Part shown: positions 34,953 through 44,940 of the stretch, in pieces
How the letters are laid out: every line of letters begins with the position of its first letter
Position numbering within the stretch: position 1 is the first letter of the stretch
Origin: Thiothrix winogradskyi
GTDB taxonomy: Bacteria > Pseudomonadota > Gammaproteobacteria > Thiotrichales > Thiotrichaceae
Assembly: GCF_021650935.1 (NCBI RefSeq)
Contig: NZ_CP091244.1
Location: forward strand, 558,001 to 622,000
Direction of reading: 5' to 3'
DNA: 64,000 bases
Notes under the pieces: generated by a model
Told to the model about the DNA's origin: nothing
The model's input: the letters and a program-made list of their open reading frames with translations, nothing else
The model's database searches: none
Position numbers and translations under genes: made by a program

Positions 34953-35641
34953 GTGGCAAGTTTATAACCGACTCCATGCACCGTTTCAATGACATTTTCA
35001 CAACCGATGTCCGCAAACTTCTGGCGAATGTGACGGATATGGCTGTCAATGGTGCGATCACTTACATAGACATTACCGTCGTAAGCATTGCCCATAATGC
35101 TGTCACGGCTGAACACGCGGCTAGGTTGGCGGGCAAACAATTGCAACATGGCGAACTCAGTCGCGGTCAGATTTAACGGCTTACTATCCCAACTCGCGGT
35201 GTGTTGTTCCGGCTGAATACTGAGCTTGCCATGCCGGAGTGTGCCTTGCTCTGCCTCAGTGGCTGGTTTGCCCTGCTGCTGGGTGCGCTTGAGGATGACA
35301 TTAATCCGTGCCACCAATTCGCGTGGGCTGAACGGCTTGGTAACGTAATCATCACCACCGATTTCCAAGCCTAAAATCCGGTCAATCTCATCATCGCGGG
35401 AAGACAGGAATAAAATCGGCACTTCGGAAAACTTGCGGATTTCACGGCAGACCTCCAGCCCATCGAGTTCCGGCATATTAATGTCGAGCACCATCAAATC
35501 AGCCGCGTGACGGCGGAAGGTGTCGAGAGCTTGTCGCCCATCCTCGGTTTGTGTCACTTGCATCCCGGCTTTTTCCAGCGCAAAGCTAATCACATCGCGG
35601 ATGTGAGGGTCGTCGTCGGCAATGAGGATATGTTTATTCAT
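34943..35641 (-). CDS. OmpR-family response regulator
   Basis: The 232-residue regulator has a receiver domain with the acidic pocket ILIADDDP, the phospho-acceptor Asp in MVLDINMPELDG, and Lys in YVTKPFSPREL, followed by a winged-helix DNA-binding domain (residues about 135-230) with FAMLQLFARQPSRVFSRDSI and RTIDSHIRHIRQKF. It pairs with the overlapping downstream kinase gene. Targets are unknown. Confidence 0.95.
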   Translation of the reverse strand: MNKHILIADDDPHIRDVISFALEKAGMQVTQTEDGRQALDTFRRHAADLMVLDINMPELDGLEVCREIRKFSEVPILFLSSRDDEIDRILGLEIGGDDYVTKPFSPRELVARINVILKRTQQQGKPATEAEQGTLRHGKLSIQPEQHTASWDSKPLNLTATEFAMLQLFARQPSRVFSRDSIMGNAYDGNVYVSDRTIDSHIRHIRQKFADIGCENVIETVHGVGYKLATCQ

Positions 35642-36069
35642 GCAAGAAATTTAACGAAAAGTGAGGGCAAATGGTAGCAGAAAAATATAGAACCCCGACC
35701 GGCGGGTGTCGCGCCGCCGACCGGAATCCAGAGGAGTCTACGGACTTCTGCAAGCCCGTCGGGAAAACTGACCGTAATCCAAAGATTATTGTTGTCATCG
35801 TCAGTACCCGTTTCGGTGAGTAGTGTCAGGAATGTATGCTACCGGTGGGATGTGCAGGCTTTATCCCCATAATGTGGAAATTCATCGGAAATCATTTGCA
35901 GATTCTGTGCAGAAGCCTTTGTCGCGTACCGTTATTCAAAGCCTGTTAACAGAAAAATCATGGATTTCTGCAATTCACGCTTGAATTTCCCCTTACTCCA
36001 TGCTCCAAGATGCATTACAATCGCCCCCTTATTCGCAGTTCCTGCGTTTCTTCTTTGAGATTTGGACAA
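35642..36069. other. Non-coding region between the response-regulator gene and fusA
   Basis: These 428 bp contain a GC-rich hairpin at about 35699-35725 (CGGCGG and CCGCCG arms around an 8-nt loop) without a T-run, so it is not a clear terminator. The rest is unstructured to the eye and probably holds the promoters of both divergent genes. An in-frame ATG at 36010 would add 20 residues to EF-G that do not match the family, so I treat that part as leader. Confidence 0.5.
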
Positions 36070-38166
36070 ATGACTGACTTAACACTTTACCGGAATATCG
36101 GCATTTTCGCCCACGTTGACGCGGGCAAAACCACTACTACCGAGCGTATCCTGAAACTCACGGGCAAAATCCATAAACTGGGTGAAGTTCACGATGGCGC
36201 AGCTACCACAGACTTCATGGTGCAGGAGCAGGAACGCGGGATCACCATCCAGTCGGCTGCAACCACCTGTTTCTGGAAAGGTCACCGTTTTAACGTTATC
36301 GACACCCCAGGGCACGTTGACTTCACCATCGAAGTTTACCGTTCGCTGAAAGTTCTTGATGGCGGCGTGGGCGTATTCTGCGGTTCCGGCGGTGTTGAGC
36401 CTCAGTCTGAAACTAACTGGCGTTATGCGAACGATTCCAAAGTCGCACGTATTATTTACATCAACAAGCTTGACCGTATCGGTGCTGACTACTACCGCGT
36501 TGTCAAACAGGTAGAAGACGTACTGGGTGCTCGCCCAATGCCAATGACCTTGCCTATTGGTATCGAAGACAACTTCATTGGTGTCGTTGACCTGTTAACC
36601 CGTAAAGCATGGGTGTGGGATAGCTCCGGTGACCCACTGAACTACACCATTCAAGACGTTCCTGCTGACATGGAAGGTCTGGTCGAAGAATGGCGTGAAA
36701 AGCTGATCGAAATGGCGGTCGAGCAAGACGACGACATGATGGAAATGTACCTCGGTGGTGAAGAACCAGCCTTGGAAGACATCAAGCGCTGCATCCGCAA
36801 AGGCACGATCAATTTGGACTTCTTCCCAACGTTCGCTGGCTCTTCCTTTAAAAACAAAGGTGTGCAGTTGGTGCTGGACGGCGTAGTGGATTACCTGCCA
36901 AGCCCGATTGAAGTGAAGCCACAGCCTGAAGTTGACCTAGAAGGTAACGCTACCGGCGAATTCGCGATTGTTGATGCTAACCGCCCACTGCGTGCCTTAG
37001 CGTTCAAAATCATGGACGACAAATACGGCGCACTGACCTTTACCCGTATCTATTCCGGTACGATGAAAACCGGTGACACCATCCTCAACACCTTCACCGG
37101 CAAAACCGAACGGGTAGGCCGCATGGTGGAAATGCACGCTGACGACGCGAATGCAATCGACTTTGCACAAGCAGGCGACATTATCGCATTGGTCGGTCTG
37201 AAAAACGTGCAAACTGGTCATACCCTGTGTGATCCAAAAAATCCAGCGACACTTGAACCGATGGTATTCCCAGAGCCGGTTATCTCCTTGGCTATCTCAC
37301 CGAAAAACAAAGCCGGTGCAGAAAAAATGGGTGTTGCCCTCAACAAGATGGTTAAAGAAGACCCCTCTTTCCGCGTTGAAACTGACCAAGAAACTGGCGA
37401 AACCATCCTCAAAGGCATGGGTGAGTTGCACTTGGACATCAAGGTCGACATCTTGCTGCGTACTCACGGTGTTGAAGTTAACATCGGTAAACCACAAGTT
37501 GCTTACCGCGAATCCATCACCAGCCGCGTGGAAGACAGCTACACCCATAAGAAGCAGTCCGGTGGTTCTGGTCAATACGGTAAAATCGACTACACCATCG
37601 AGCCAAACGAAGTTGGTGCAGGTTACGGTTTTGAATCCGTGGTTGTCGGTGGTTCCGTACCACGCGAATTCTGGCCTGCTATCGACAAAGGCTTCCGTGA
37701 CAGCATGGTAAAAGGTCCATTGGCTGGCTACCCGGTAGTCGACGTGAAAGTAACGTTGCGCGAAGGTGGTTTCCACGCGGTTGACTCCTCTGCCATCGCG
37801 TTTGAAATTGCGGCGAAAGGCGGCTACCGTCAAACCATGCCGAAAGCTGGCCCGCAAATCCTTGAGCCGATCATGAAAGTTGACGTGTTCGCACCAGACT
37901 CTCACGTGGGTGATGTGATTGGTGACTTGAACCGTCGCCGTGCGATGATCAAGTCCCAAGATACCGCGCCTATTGGTGCGCGTATCAAGGCTGACGTTCC
38001 ACTTTCCGAAATGTTTGGTTACATCGGCGATCTGCGTACCATGACTTCTGGTCGTGGTCAGTTCTCGATGGAATTCTCACATTATGCGGCTTGCCCGAAA
38101 TCGGTTTCCGATCAGGTTATCAAAGAAGCGCAAGAACGTAAGAAAGCGTTGGACGCTGAGAAGTAA
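36070..38166 (+). CDS. fusA: Translation elongation factor G, type 2 (stand-alone copy)
   Basis: EF-G moves tRNAs through the ribosome using GTP. This 698-residue copy has the G motifs AHVDAGKTTTTE (G1), DTPGH (G3) and NKLD (G4), then domains II-V ending in SHYAACPKSVSDQVIKEAQE. The sequence LYRNIGIFAHVDAGKT and FCGSGGVEPQSETNWRYAND is of the EF-G2 type found as a second gene in many gammaproteobacteria, and it stands alone here, not in a str operon. I chose the ATG at 36070 to match the usual N-terminus MTDLTLYRNIG. A terminator follows at 38218. Confidence 0.9.
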   Translation: MTDLTLYRNIGIFAHVDAGKTTTTERILKLTGKIHKLGEVHDGAATTDFMVQEQERGITIQSAATTCFWKGHRFNVIDTPGHVDFTIEVYRSLKVLDGGVGVFCGSGGVEPQSETNWRYANDSKVARIIYINKLDRIGADYYRVVKQVEDVLGARPMPMTLPIGIEDNFIGVVDLLTRKAWVWDSSGDPLNYTIQDVPADMEGLVEEWREKLIEMAVEQDDDMMEMYLGGEEPALEDIKRCIRKGTINLDFFPTFAGSSFKNKGVQLVLDGVVDYLPSPIEVKPQPEVDLEGNATGEFAIVDANRPLRALAFKIMDDKYGALTFTRIYSGTMKTGDTILNTFTGKTERVGRMVEMHADDANAIDFAQAGDIIALVGLKNVQTGHTLCDPKNPATLEPMVFPEPVISLAISPKNKAGAEKMGVALNKMVKEDPSFRVETDQETGETILKGMGELHLDIKVDILLRTHGVEVNIGKPQVAYRESITSRVEDSYTHKKQSGGSGQYGKIDYTIEPNEVGAGYGFESVVVGGSVPREFWPAIDKGFRDSMVKGPLAGYPVVDVKVTLREGGFHAVDSSAIAFEIAAKGGYRQTMPKAGPQILEPIMKVDVFAPDSHVGDVIGDLNRRRAMIKSQDTAPIGARIKADVPLSEMFGYIGDLRTMTSGRGQFSMEFSHYAACPKSVSDQVIKEAQERKKALDAEK

Positions 38167-38176
38167 TCGAGGGAAA

Positions 38177-38211
38177 CCCTCACCCCAACCCCTCTCCCTG
38201 AGGGCGAGGGG
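38177..38211. repeat. Half copy of the REP/MITE core
   Basis: CCCTCACCCCAACCCCTCTC and CGAGGGG form one arm of the palindromic repeat seen at 9976-10034 and 16074-16230. It lies between the fusA stop codon and its terminator. The outer ends are not present. Confidence 0.6.
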
Positions 38212-38217
38212 CTAAGA

Positions 38218-38251
38218 AAAAGCCCTGCCGGGTAACTGGCGGGGCTTTTTT
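38218..38251 (+). terminator. Rho-independent terminator after fusA
   Basis: A 12-bp stem (AAAAGCCCTGCC with GGCGGGGCTTTT, one T-G pair) encloses an 8-nt loop and runs into six Ts. It sits 51 bp after the fusA stop. Confidence 0.92.
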
Positions 38252-38499
38252 GCTATAGGAAAATTAATATATAGATAAAAATAAATTATAGATAATTTTA
38301 ATCTATTAAATTCCGCTCTTTGAACAAAAACTATATTTTTTGTAAGGGATTTGTAAGCCAATCTGAGCATAATGCAAACAAGAAGAATAACAATTAAGCT
38401 CAAAACTGGATTAAGTATTTATTGATTCATTCCGTTTGGGGCATTAATAGGGAGGCTGTTGAGGGCAGCCTTAAGAGTGGCAAGTCGAGGGCTGATCTC

Positions 38500-39240
38500 A
38501 TGTGTCCAGAAAGCATCGTGTGGGCTGATTTACGTTTTAACCGCAATGCACCGAGTAACCGTCGCCTAATCCCCAATGGCTGGCGGGTTGAGAAGGTGGA
38601 AACCCCTGATTATGTTAGCAATGTGACAGCGCGTGAGTCGCCGGGGTTGCTGGTGTTTGAATTCGACCGCCCTGATATTCCTTCCCTATCCAGCCTGAGC
38701 AGTATCCGGCGGCGGTTTGCGGCTATTCCGGTGCTGATGCTGACCGAATACCATTCGGAGGCGCTGGCAATCTGGGCATTGCGCAACCACGTGTCAAATT
38801 ATCTGGTGGTTCCGGTATCGCAGCATGAATTGGTGGGGAGTGTGGAAGAAGCCATGACCGCTTCTAGCGCACAAGGGGTGAACCCAATCCCCAATGAATT
38901 GCGTTTTCGCTCGATTGCTTGCCACAAAACGGCAGCGGCAGTGCGTTATGTGGAAGCGCATTATCACGAAGCAGTGCGGGAAGAGGCGGTGGCGGAGGTT
39001 TGCAGCATGGGGGTGAGTGCTTTCAGCCGGACGTTCAGGAAGGAACAGGGGAAGACGTTTCGGGAATATTTGTTGGATTATCGGATTGGTAAGGCGTGTG
39101 AGTTGTTGCGGATGCCGGGGGTGAATGTGACGGATGTGGCGTTTACGGTGGGGTTTAATGATGGGTCGCATTTTTCACGGATGTTTAAGCGGCAAATAGG
39201 ACAAACTCCGACAGGATTTCAGCATAACAGTGACATTTAA
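38500..39240 (+). CDS. AraC-family regulator with an N-terminal receiver-like domain
   Basis: The C-terminal 100 residues carry two AraC helix-turn-helix units: VAEVCSMGVSAFSRTFRKEQ and VTDVAFTVGFNDGSHFSRMF. The N-terminal part looks like a degenerate response-regulator fold (LLVFEFDRP, IPVLMLTEYHSEAL, NYLVVPVSQHEL), with no clear phospho-acceptor aspartate. I chose the ATG at 38500, with AGGG about 9 nt upstream; the longer frame opens at a TTG at 38422. It is the first gene of the island with the BTAD regulator but lacks that regulon's motif. Confidence 0.8.
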   Translation: MCPESIVWADLRFNRNAPSNRRLIPNGWRVEKVETPDYVSNVTARESPGLLVFEFDRPDIPSLSSLSSIRRRFAAIPVLMLTEYHSEALAIWALRNHVSNYLVVPVSQHELVGSVEEAMTASSAQGVNPIPNELRFRSIACHKTAAAVRYVEAHYHEAVREEAVAEVCSMGVSAFSRTFRKEQGKTFREYLLDYRIGKACELLRMPGVNVTDVAFTVGFNDGSHFSRMFKRQIGQTPTGFQHNSDI

Positions 39241-39254
39241 AACCTGCACTTGAT

Positions 39255-39287
39255 GCAGAAAAATACCACATCTGTGCAAAAAAACCA
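39255..39287 (+). promoter_or_regulatory. Paired operator upstream of the BTAD regulator gene
   Basis: GCAGAAAAATACCA (39255-39268) and GCAAAAAAACCA (39276-39287) form a direct repeat 21 bp start to start. A -10-like CATACT lies at 39306-39311. The pair matches sites at 46149-46183 and 45920-45954. The position suits an activator bound over the -35 region, and here would mean autoregulation by the BTAD protein. Confidence 0.7.
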
Positions 39288-40453
39288 TAAAGATCAAGAC
39301 CATGCCATACTGAACTCTATAAGTAGAAATTTGCCATTTTAGTCGCCATGATTATGAGTGCAGTTTATTTGCATTGAATTTGACCTTTATCACTAAGTCT
39401 TTGCCCATTAACTCTCTACACTCAACCATTGAGTGTCTAGAAAAGGATGGGCGTTATGTCTACATGGAAATCCGCCGTCAAAATCAACCCACCCCGCACC
39501 GGCAGCCGCTATTCCCGCGCTGCCTTGGTCGGGCAATTGCAAGCTGCCAGCCAGCAACCGCTAGTATGGATTTCCGCCCCCGCTGGTGCTGGCAAAACCA
39601 CTTTGGTGGTTGATTACCTCGCCAGCCAAGCGATCCCTGCCCTCTGGTACCAACTCGACGCTGGCGACACTGACCCTGCCACCTTTTTCCACTACCTCGC
39701 GCAAGCCTCCTATCACCTGTGCAAGCCAGACCTGCCACTGCCCAGCCTCAGCCCCGAATACCAGGGCAACCTTGGTATCTTCACCCGCCGCTTTGCTGAA
39801 CGCCTGTGCGCTGACCTCATTCCCCCGGTGGTATTTGTGTTCGACAACTTTCAGGAATTGCCGCCCGACTCACCGTTGCAGCCGCTGTTCCGCGAATTCA
39901 CTGCCGCCTTACCCACCGGTTTTCAGGCATTTTTCCTCAGCCGCGACAAGCCGCCTGCGTGGGTGGCGGGGTTTGCTGCCCGCCATGCGGTCTGCCTGCT
40001 TGACCGTGCTGACCTGCGCCTGACGGAGGCAGAGTCCATCGGCATTCTGCGCCTGCTGGGCAATGGCTCTGCCACCCAGCGCAGTGAGGCGGACATCCGC
40101 CGCATCCACCTAGCAGTCGATGGCTGGGCGGCGGGGCTGATCCTGATGTACCGGGCATGGCAGAAAAACCCTGACCTGCCCCTGCCGGAGGAAGGCGACA
40201 ACCCCGAACTGGTGTTCGACTATTTCGCCAGCGAATTATTGGAACGCCTACCCGCCACCACCCAGACCTTCCTGCTCCAGTCCGCCCTGCTGCCCACCTT
40301 CTCGGTGGCGCAGGTCAGCCAGCTTACTGCCCACCCACAGGCGGAACGCATCCTACAAAACCTGTATGACCGCAACTTTTTCCTCACCCACAGCAACGGG
40401 GCAGAGCCGGTCTACACCTATCACCCGCTATTCCGCGAATTCCTACTAAAACA

Positions 40454-41443
40454 ACCTGAGTTCGGGATAAGGTAAGGCGCAGCCTTTCATGGGAGAATGT
40501 GAGTAACCACACACAACATTGACCCCACCAAAGGCTGCTACTGAGATGCTAACACGGTTATTCTGTGCCATTGACGATTTTTGTCAGGACTTTCATCCCG
40601 AATGGAACAAAACGTTATTGACCCCGAAAGGCGGGCATCGTCGTCGCCACAGTGGTCTTGGCGATAGTGAAATCATGACGATTTTGGTGCATTACCACCA
40701 AGTGGGGTATCGTACTTTCAAGTGGTATTATGAGCGTCATGTCAAAGTATTTCTTAAGGGTCATTTCCCGCAACTCCCTAGTTATCAACGTTTTATTGAG
40801 TTAATGCCGCGTGTTCTTTTGCCACTAACCCTGTTTATGCAGCAACGCTGTGAAACGGGGCGAGTATTGCCTTCATAGACTCTACCCCTTGAAAGTCTGT
40901 GAAAATTTGCGTATTCCACGTCATCACACCTTTCGCAAAGACGCAGGGCGGGGTAAATCGTCAACAGGCTGGTTTTATGGGTTCAAACTTCATTTGGTCG
41001 TGGATGACTGCGGCAATATTTTATCGTTTGCCATTACTTCGGGTAATACCGATGACCGTAAGCCCGTTCCCACGTTGCTGAAAAAAGTGGTCGGCAAAGT
41101 CTTTGGTGATCGTGGCTACATTTCCAAGGCATTGACAGAATCGTTGGCAGAGCAAGGGGTTGAATGGATTACCTCGCTGAAGAAAAACATGAAACCCGTG
41201 GCGCGTGACACGTTCGATACACTGATGTTGCGTAAACGGAGCATCATCGAAACCATCAATGATCAGTTGAAAAATATTTCACAAATTGAGCATTCACGCC
41301 ACCGTTCACTCACTAACTATATGATTAACATCATTGCTGGCTTGGTGTCATATGCCTATCAAGATAAAAAACCAGCACTGGATTTAAAAACATCAGCATT
41401 GGTTGTGATCTAAATTGAGGGATGGCTTATCCCGAACTCAGGT
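40454..41443 (+). mobile_element. IS982-family insertion sequence
   Basis: The element is 990 bp long, starting ACCTGAGTTCGGGATAAG and ending CTTATCCCGAACTCAGGT, a perfect 18-bp inverted repeat. It is flanked by the 7-bp direct repeat TAAAACA (40447-40453 and 41444-41450), a length usual for IS982. It lies inside the BTAD regulator gene. Its transposase carries frameshifts, so this copy may be unable to move on its own. Confidence 0.9.
40519..41413 (+). pseudogene. IS982-family transposase, frameshifted
   Basis: The first frame (40519-40878) gives the N-terminal segment ending LFMQQRCETGRV. The C-terminal frame begins before PLKVCENLRIPRHHTFRK and continues through KVFGDRGYISKALTE to RSIIETINDQLKNISQIEHS. 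The catalytic segment between them, expected as FIDSTPLKV, is in a third frame (IAFIDSTP then stop). At least two frameshifts lie within about 60 bp; one fits loss of a C from the CCCC run near 40886. No complete transposase can be made. Confidence 0.85.
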
Positions 41444-43687
41444 TAAAACAGGGACAGAAATGTTGGGAACGCCCACAGCTTGACGCCTTACGCCAGCAAG
41501 CCGCACACATCTTGCGGAACACCGGGCAGCCAGAAGCCGCCATTGAACTGGCACTCTCAGGCAGTGACTGGCTCGCCGCCGCCAGCATGATTGCCACCCA
41601 AGCTCCCCACCTGCTGGTGCAAGGTCGCCACCAAACCTTGCTGGGCTGGCTGCAACGCCTGCCGGAAACGCTGCTTACCACCAACCCCTGGCTGCTGTAT
41701 TGGCAAGGCGCTGCCTTTGACGGGCATGACCCGCTGGCAGCCGGACATTGTTTCGCCAGTGCCTATCCCTTGTTTGAGCAAAACGGGGATGCCAACGGCA
41801 TGTACCAAACCCTTGCCAGCGCCTTGCTGGTGTCGTGGATGACCCAGCAAAACCACCAGGGTATGGATCGTTGGTTACAACGTTTTGATCAATTATTTGC
41901 CCAACAGCCTAACATGGGGGAAACCGCTGCTGAAGCACGGGTCGTGTCTGCCGTCTTAATGGCGATCTACTACCGTCGCCCCGACCACCCCCACGCAGAA
42001 GCCTTGCTAGCCCGCGCCCGCCAGTTATGGGCAGAACCGCTGGAAGCGAGACTACGCTGGCAACTGGGTTCTGCCATCGGTTTTTACCTCAGCGGCAGCG
42101 CTGAACTGTTCCAATGGGCAAGAACCTTGCGTATGTACGCCGCTAGTGGGAATAACCGGCTGGACTCCCCGCTGGAACACCTGCACCTGCTGCTGTCACT
42201 AGCCTTTGTTGATTGTTTCGCCGGGCGCTATGACACCAGCCGTGCCTACGTGCGTGAAGGTTTGGCATTAGGGCAAGCAACCGGGGTGCAGGTGTACAAG
42301 CTGTTCCTGCTGGCAGTGGGCGCTTACAACGGTTTAATGCAAACCCGGTTGGCAGAAGCCGACCACCATCTGGATGAGATGCGCGTGATCTTGGCATCCC
42401 AAGCACCCAACTTCCATACTGTCCATTACCACTTGCTGCTCAACTGGCGGGCATTGGTGGCAGGGCAGTTTGCCGATGCCCTGGATCATGGCAGGGCGGC
42501 ATTAGCACTCGCCTTGGAAAACGGAGCCGTCTACCCGTTGGCACGTTGCCGTCACGGCTTAGCACTGGCATTGATTGCGAACGACCAGTCACCTCAGGAA
42601 GCGCTGGAACTGCTCGATCAAGCCAAAATCCGCTGGGGTACGGCTCGTCTCCAACAAATGGAACATGATTGCGACCTCTCAGAAGCGTGGTTACGCTTGC
42701 GCATGGGTGAGGAAGAAACCGCCGCCCGCCTGCTTACCGCTGCGTTGCTACAGGGCAAAGAACAGGGGTGGGGCTTACCGCTGTGGTCATTCCCCGCTTG
42801 GATTGAACCGCTGCTGCGCTTTGCACTGGAACGGGGAATTGAAACCGCTTGCGTGCAGTCTCTGATCCGTCAGGTTGAACTAAGCCCACACACCACCAAG
42901 GGCATTCCCGCCAATTGGCCACTACCGGTCAAAATCCAGACATTGGGGTACTTTGCGGTGGAAGTGAGCGGTGAACCACTGCCGATTGATACCCCGTCAA
43001 AAAATCGCCCATTGGAACTACTGAAAGTATTGGTTGCCTTCGGCGGGCGGGATGTCAGCGACACCCGGCTGATGGATACCTTATGGCCCGATGCCAGCGG
43101 TGATGCCGCCACCCGTTCCCTGAACACTACCTTGCACCGCCTCAGAAAAACACTCGGTGTCGAGCAAGCCATTGTTCTCAAAGACCGAAACATTTCCCTC
43201 GATGCTCACCATGTGTGGCTGGACGTGTGGGCATTTGAACGCACCTTGGAACGGCTTAGGCAGCAATTGGATCACCCACACGCCAACCCCAGCAGCGTTA
43301 CACGGCTGTGGGACACTGCCAGCACCCTGTATGCCGGGCCATTTCTTGGCAAGGGGGCGCAGCAAAGCTGGGCGCTGGATATGGCAGAACGCCAGCGTAG
43401 CCGGATGTTACGCTTCACCCTAGCCGTGGGTGAGTATTGGGAAAAAGCCTCTGATTGGGAACAAGCGATTCAGGTCTACCGCAAGGGACTGGAAATCGAC
43501 CCGCTCGTCGAAAGCTTTTACCAAGGGCTGATGCGCTGTTACGAAAGCCTAGGCAGACCCTCCGAAGCCCTTGCTGCCTATGAACGTTGCCGCAAATTGC
43601 TGGGCGAAGGTCTAAATGTCATGCCCGGCGCGGAAACCGTGAAGTTGTATAAAGACATCCGGGCGCGTACTGTAATAGCCTAATGCT

Positions 43688-44233
43688 TTAGGACAGACCT
43701 GCAACTTCCTCCCCCAGCAGGCGCAACAAATCATGCTTCGGCAATTGGCTGGCAAGCTCCATCACGCCGCCCCGCAGCTCATCCAGCTCTGTCATGGCTT
43801 GCCATAAGCAAGCAATATCCTGTACCAAGGCAAAGCCCTGCGGGCGTAATGCAGAATAAATTACCAAGAGTTTGCGCAACATATCCCGCACCCGCGCCAA
43901 TTTATTTTCCAGAGGGGTGAACACCTCCAGCAATTCCTGTTGCAGCACCTGAATGGTATCAGCCGCATGGTTGGCGACTTGTTTTCGCTTGCTCAGTTTG
44001 TCACGATGTACCTGACCAGAGACGCTCAGAATACTCGCCCGACAACTAGAAACGACTGCCGCCTTGGCAACCCGGTTGTCTCTCAGCTTGCCTTCCAGTT
44101 GTTTGAGCCACCCCAAATAACGGGGTACAAATGCACTGTCTTTGGACTCGTACAAATCTACGTACCCCCCAATGGCGAGCAGCGCGTCTTCCAGCAGCAA
44201 AAATAAATCCAGTTGACTACGTTGGTTTAACAT
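43688..44233 (-). CDS. Hypothetical helical protein, DUF2589-operon gene 3
   Basis: The 181-residue product has no family I recognise. It is rich in predicted helices: LDLFLLLEDALLAIGGYVDL at the start and LEVFTPLENKLARVRDML in the middle. There is no signal peptide or membrane segment. Its ATG overlaps the stop of the upstream gene (tgATG), and it is convergent with the BTAD regulator, ending 4 nt from it. A role with the DUF2589 protein is inferred from translation coupling. Confidence 0.75.
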   Translation of the reverse strand: MLNQRSQLDLFLLLEDALLAIGGYVDLYESKDSAFVPRYLGWLKQLEGKLRDNRVAKAAVVSSCRASILSVSGQVHRDKLSKRKQVANHAADTIQVLQQELLEVFTPLENKLARVRDMLRKLLVIYSALRPQGFALVQDIACLWQAMTELDELRGGVMELASQLPKHDLLRLLGEEVAGLS

Positions 44234-44925
44234 CACTCAGGTACCAATAATAATTTGCCATCATCCAGTTTGATTTCGTAGCCTTCCTCAAAAACATTCA
44301 ACTTTATCGAGAGCAAAGTGTCCGGCGGCAATTCCTTGAGGATGGCGGTGTTCACTTCAACTTCCATGTTGTTGGCATCAACCTTCTGAACAATTGCCTT
44401 TTCGTTAAAAAAGACAATCAAATTCTTATGCAGGGGACTCAAATCCACTTTTTGTTCAATGAACGCTTGCGTTTGTTCCACAATATACTTGGCAGTATAT
44501 TGAAACAGCTCCTGAAGTTTTCGGGTAGCTAAATTGAATTCAAGCTCTCCCTCATCCACCTGCCTAGACAATTCCTGAATGTTGCCATTCAGATCCTTCA
44601 GGCTTGGTGAAACGGCTGCCCGATACTCCTGCTTGTTTTTAATGACCAGATTAAACTGCCTAGCCAGCGTTTCATGGATAAACGCAATAGTGTCGTTGAT
44701 TGGGACTTGTTGCAAATGGTGAGCACCAACGCCTCCACTGCTGACAACAGCCACCTTCAGGTTAATGTCAATGTCGCGGATACGCATACGTGGAACCGAA
44801 AAATGCTTCAGTATGTCGTGTTCGCGGTAAAGCAATGCCGTCTTGACGGCTTCCAGATCCGCACTGACTCTCGCCTCAGCACACTGGGAAACCAGCGTGC
44901 TGATCACATCCGCTAGCTTAGGCAT
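44233..44925 (-). CDS. Hypothetical protein, DUF2589-operon gene 2
   Basis: The 230-residue protein is soluble and has no clear signal peptide. The segment VPRMRIRDIDINLKVAVV resembles the VPYLRVEEVEIKFNAK-type segment of DUF2589, so it may be a diverged relative. A central helical region (SLKDLNGNIQELSRQVDE) and a beta-rich C-terminus (LPPDTLLSIKLNVFEEGYEI) follow. A strong AAGGAGG site precedes the ATG. It is the middle gene of the operon. Confidence 0.75.
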   Translation of the reverse strand: MPKLADVISTLVSQCAEARVSADLEAVKTALLYREHDILKHFSVPRMRIRDIDINLKVAVVSSGGVGAHHLQQVPINDTIAFIHETLARQFNLVIKNKQEYRAAVSPSLKDLNGNIQELSRQVDEGELEFNLATRKLQELFQYTAKYIVEQTQAFIEQKVDLSPLHKNLIVFFNEKAIVQKVDANNMEVEVNTAILKELPPDTLLSIKLNVFEEGYEIKLDDGKLLLVPE

Positions 44926-44940
44926 ATAGAACCCTCCTCC

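Larger units (their letters stand above)
39456..43683 (+). pseudogene. STAND-ATPase/TPR/BTAD transcriptional regulator, interrupted by an IS982-type element
   Basis: The N-terminal part has Walker A APAGAGKTTL and Walker B VVFVFDNFQELP, like MalT/LuxR-type STAND regulators. After the insertion come TPR-like helices (residues about 370-820), an OmpR-like winged helix (VKIQTLGYFAVEVSG through RLRKTLGVEQAIVL) and a BTAD domain (EKASDWEQAIQVYRKGLEID). Removing the element at 40454-41443 and one 7-bp duplication joins FLLK to QGQKCWERPQLD in frame, giving about 1076 residues. I chose the ATG at 39456 because AAGGA lies about 9 nt upstream. It is likely the regulator of the neighbouring genes through the paired operators. 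In this genome copy it is disrupted. Confidence 0.9.

Noticed and set aside
35699..35725. GC-rich hairpin as a terminator of the two-component genes
   Set aside because: It lies upstream of those leftward genes, not after them, and lacks a T-run.
36010..36069. Upstream ATG extending EF-G
   Set aside because: The extra 20 residues do not match the family, which starts at MTDLTLYRNIG.
40850..40890. Programmed frameshift in the IS982 transposase
   Set aside because: Both frame changes occur close together and one frame ends in a stop; IS982 elements normally use a single frame, so decay or a sequencing error is likelier.
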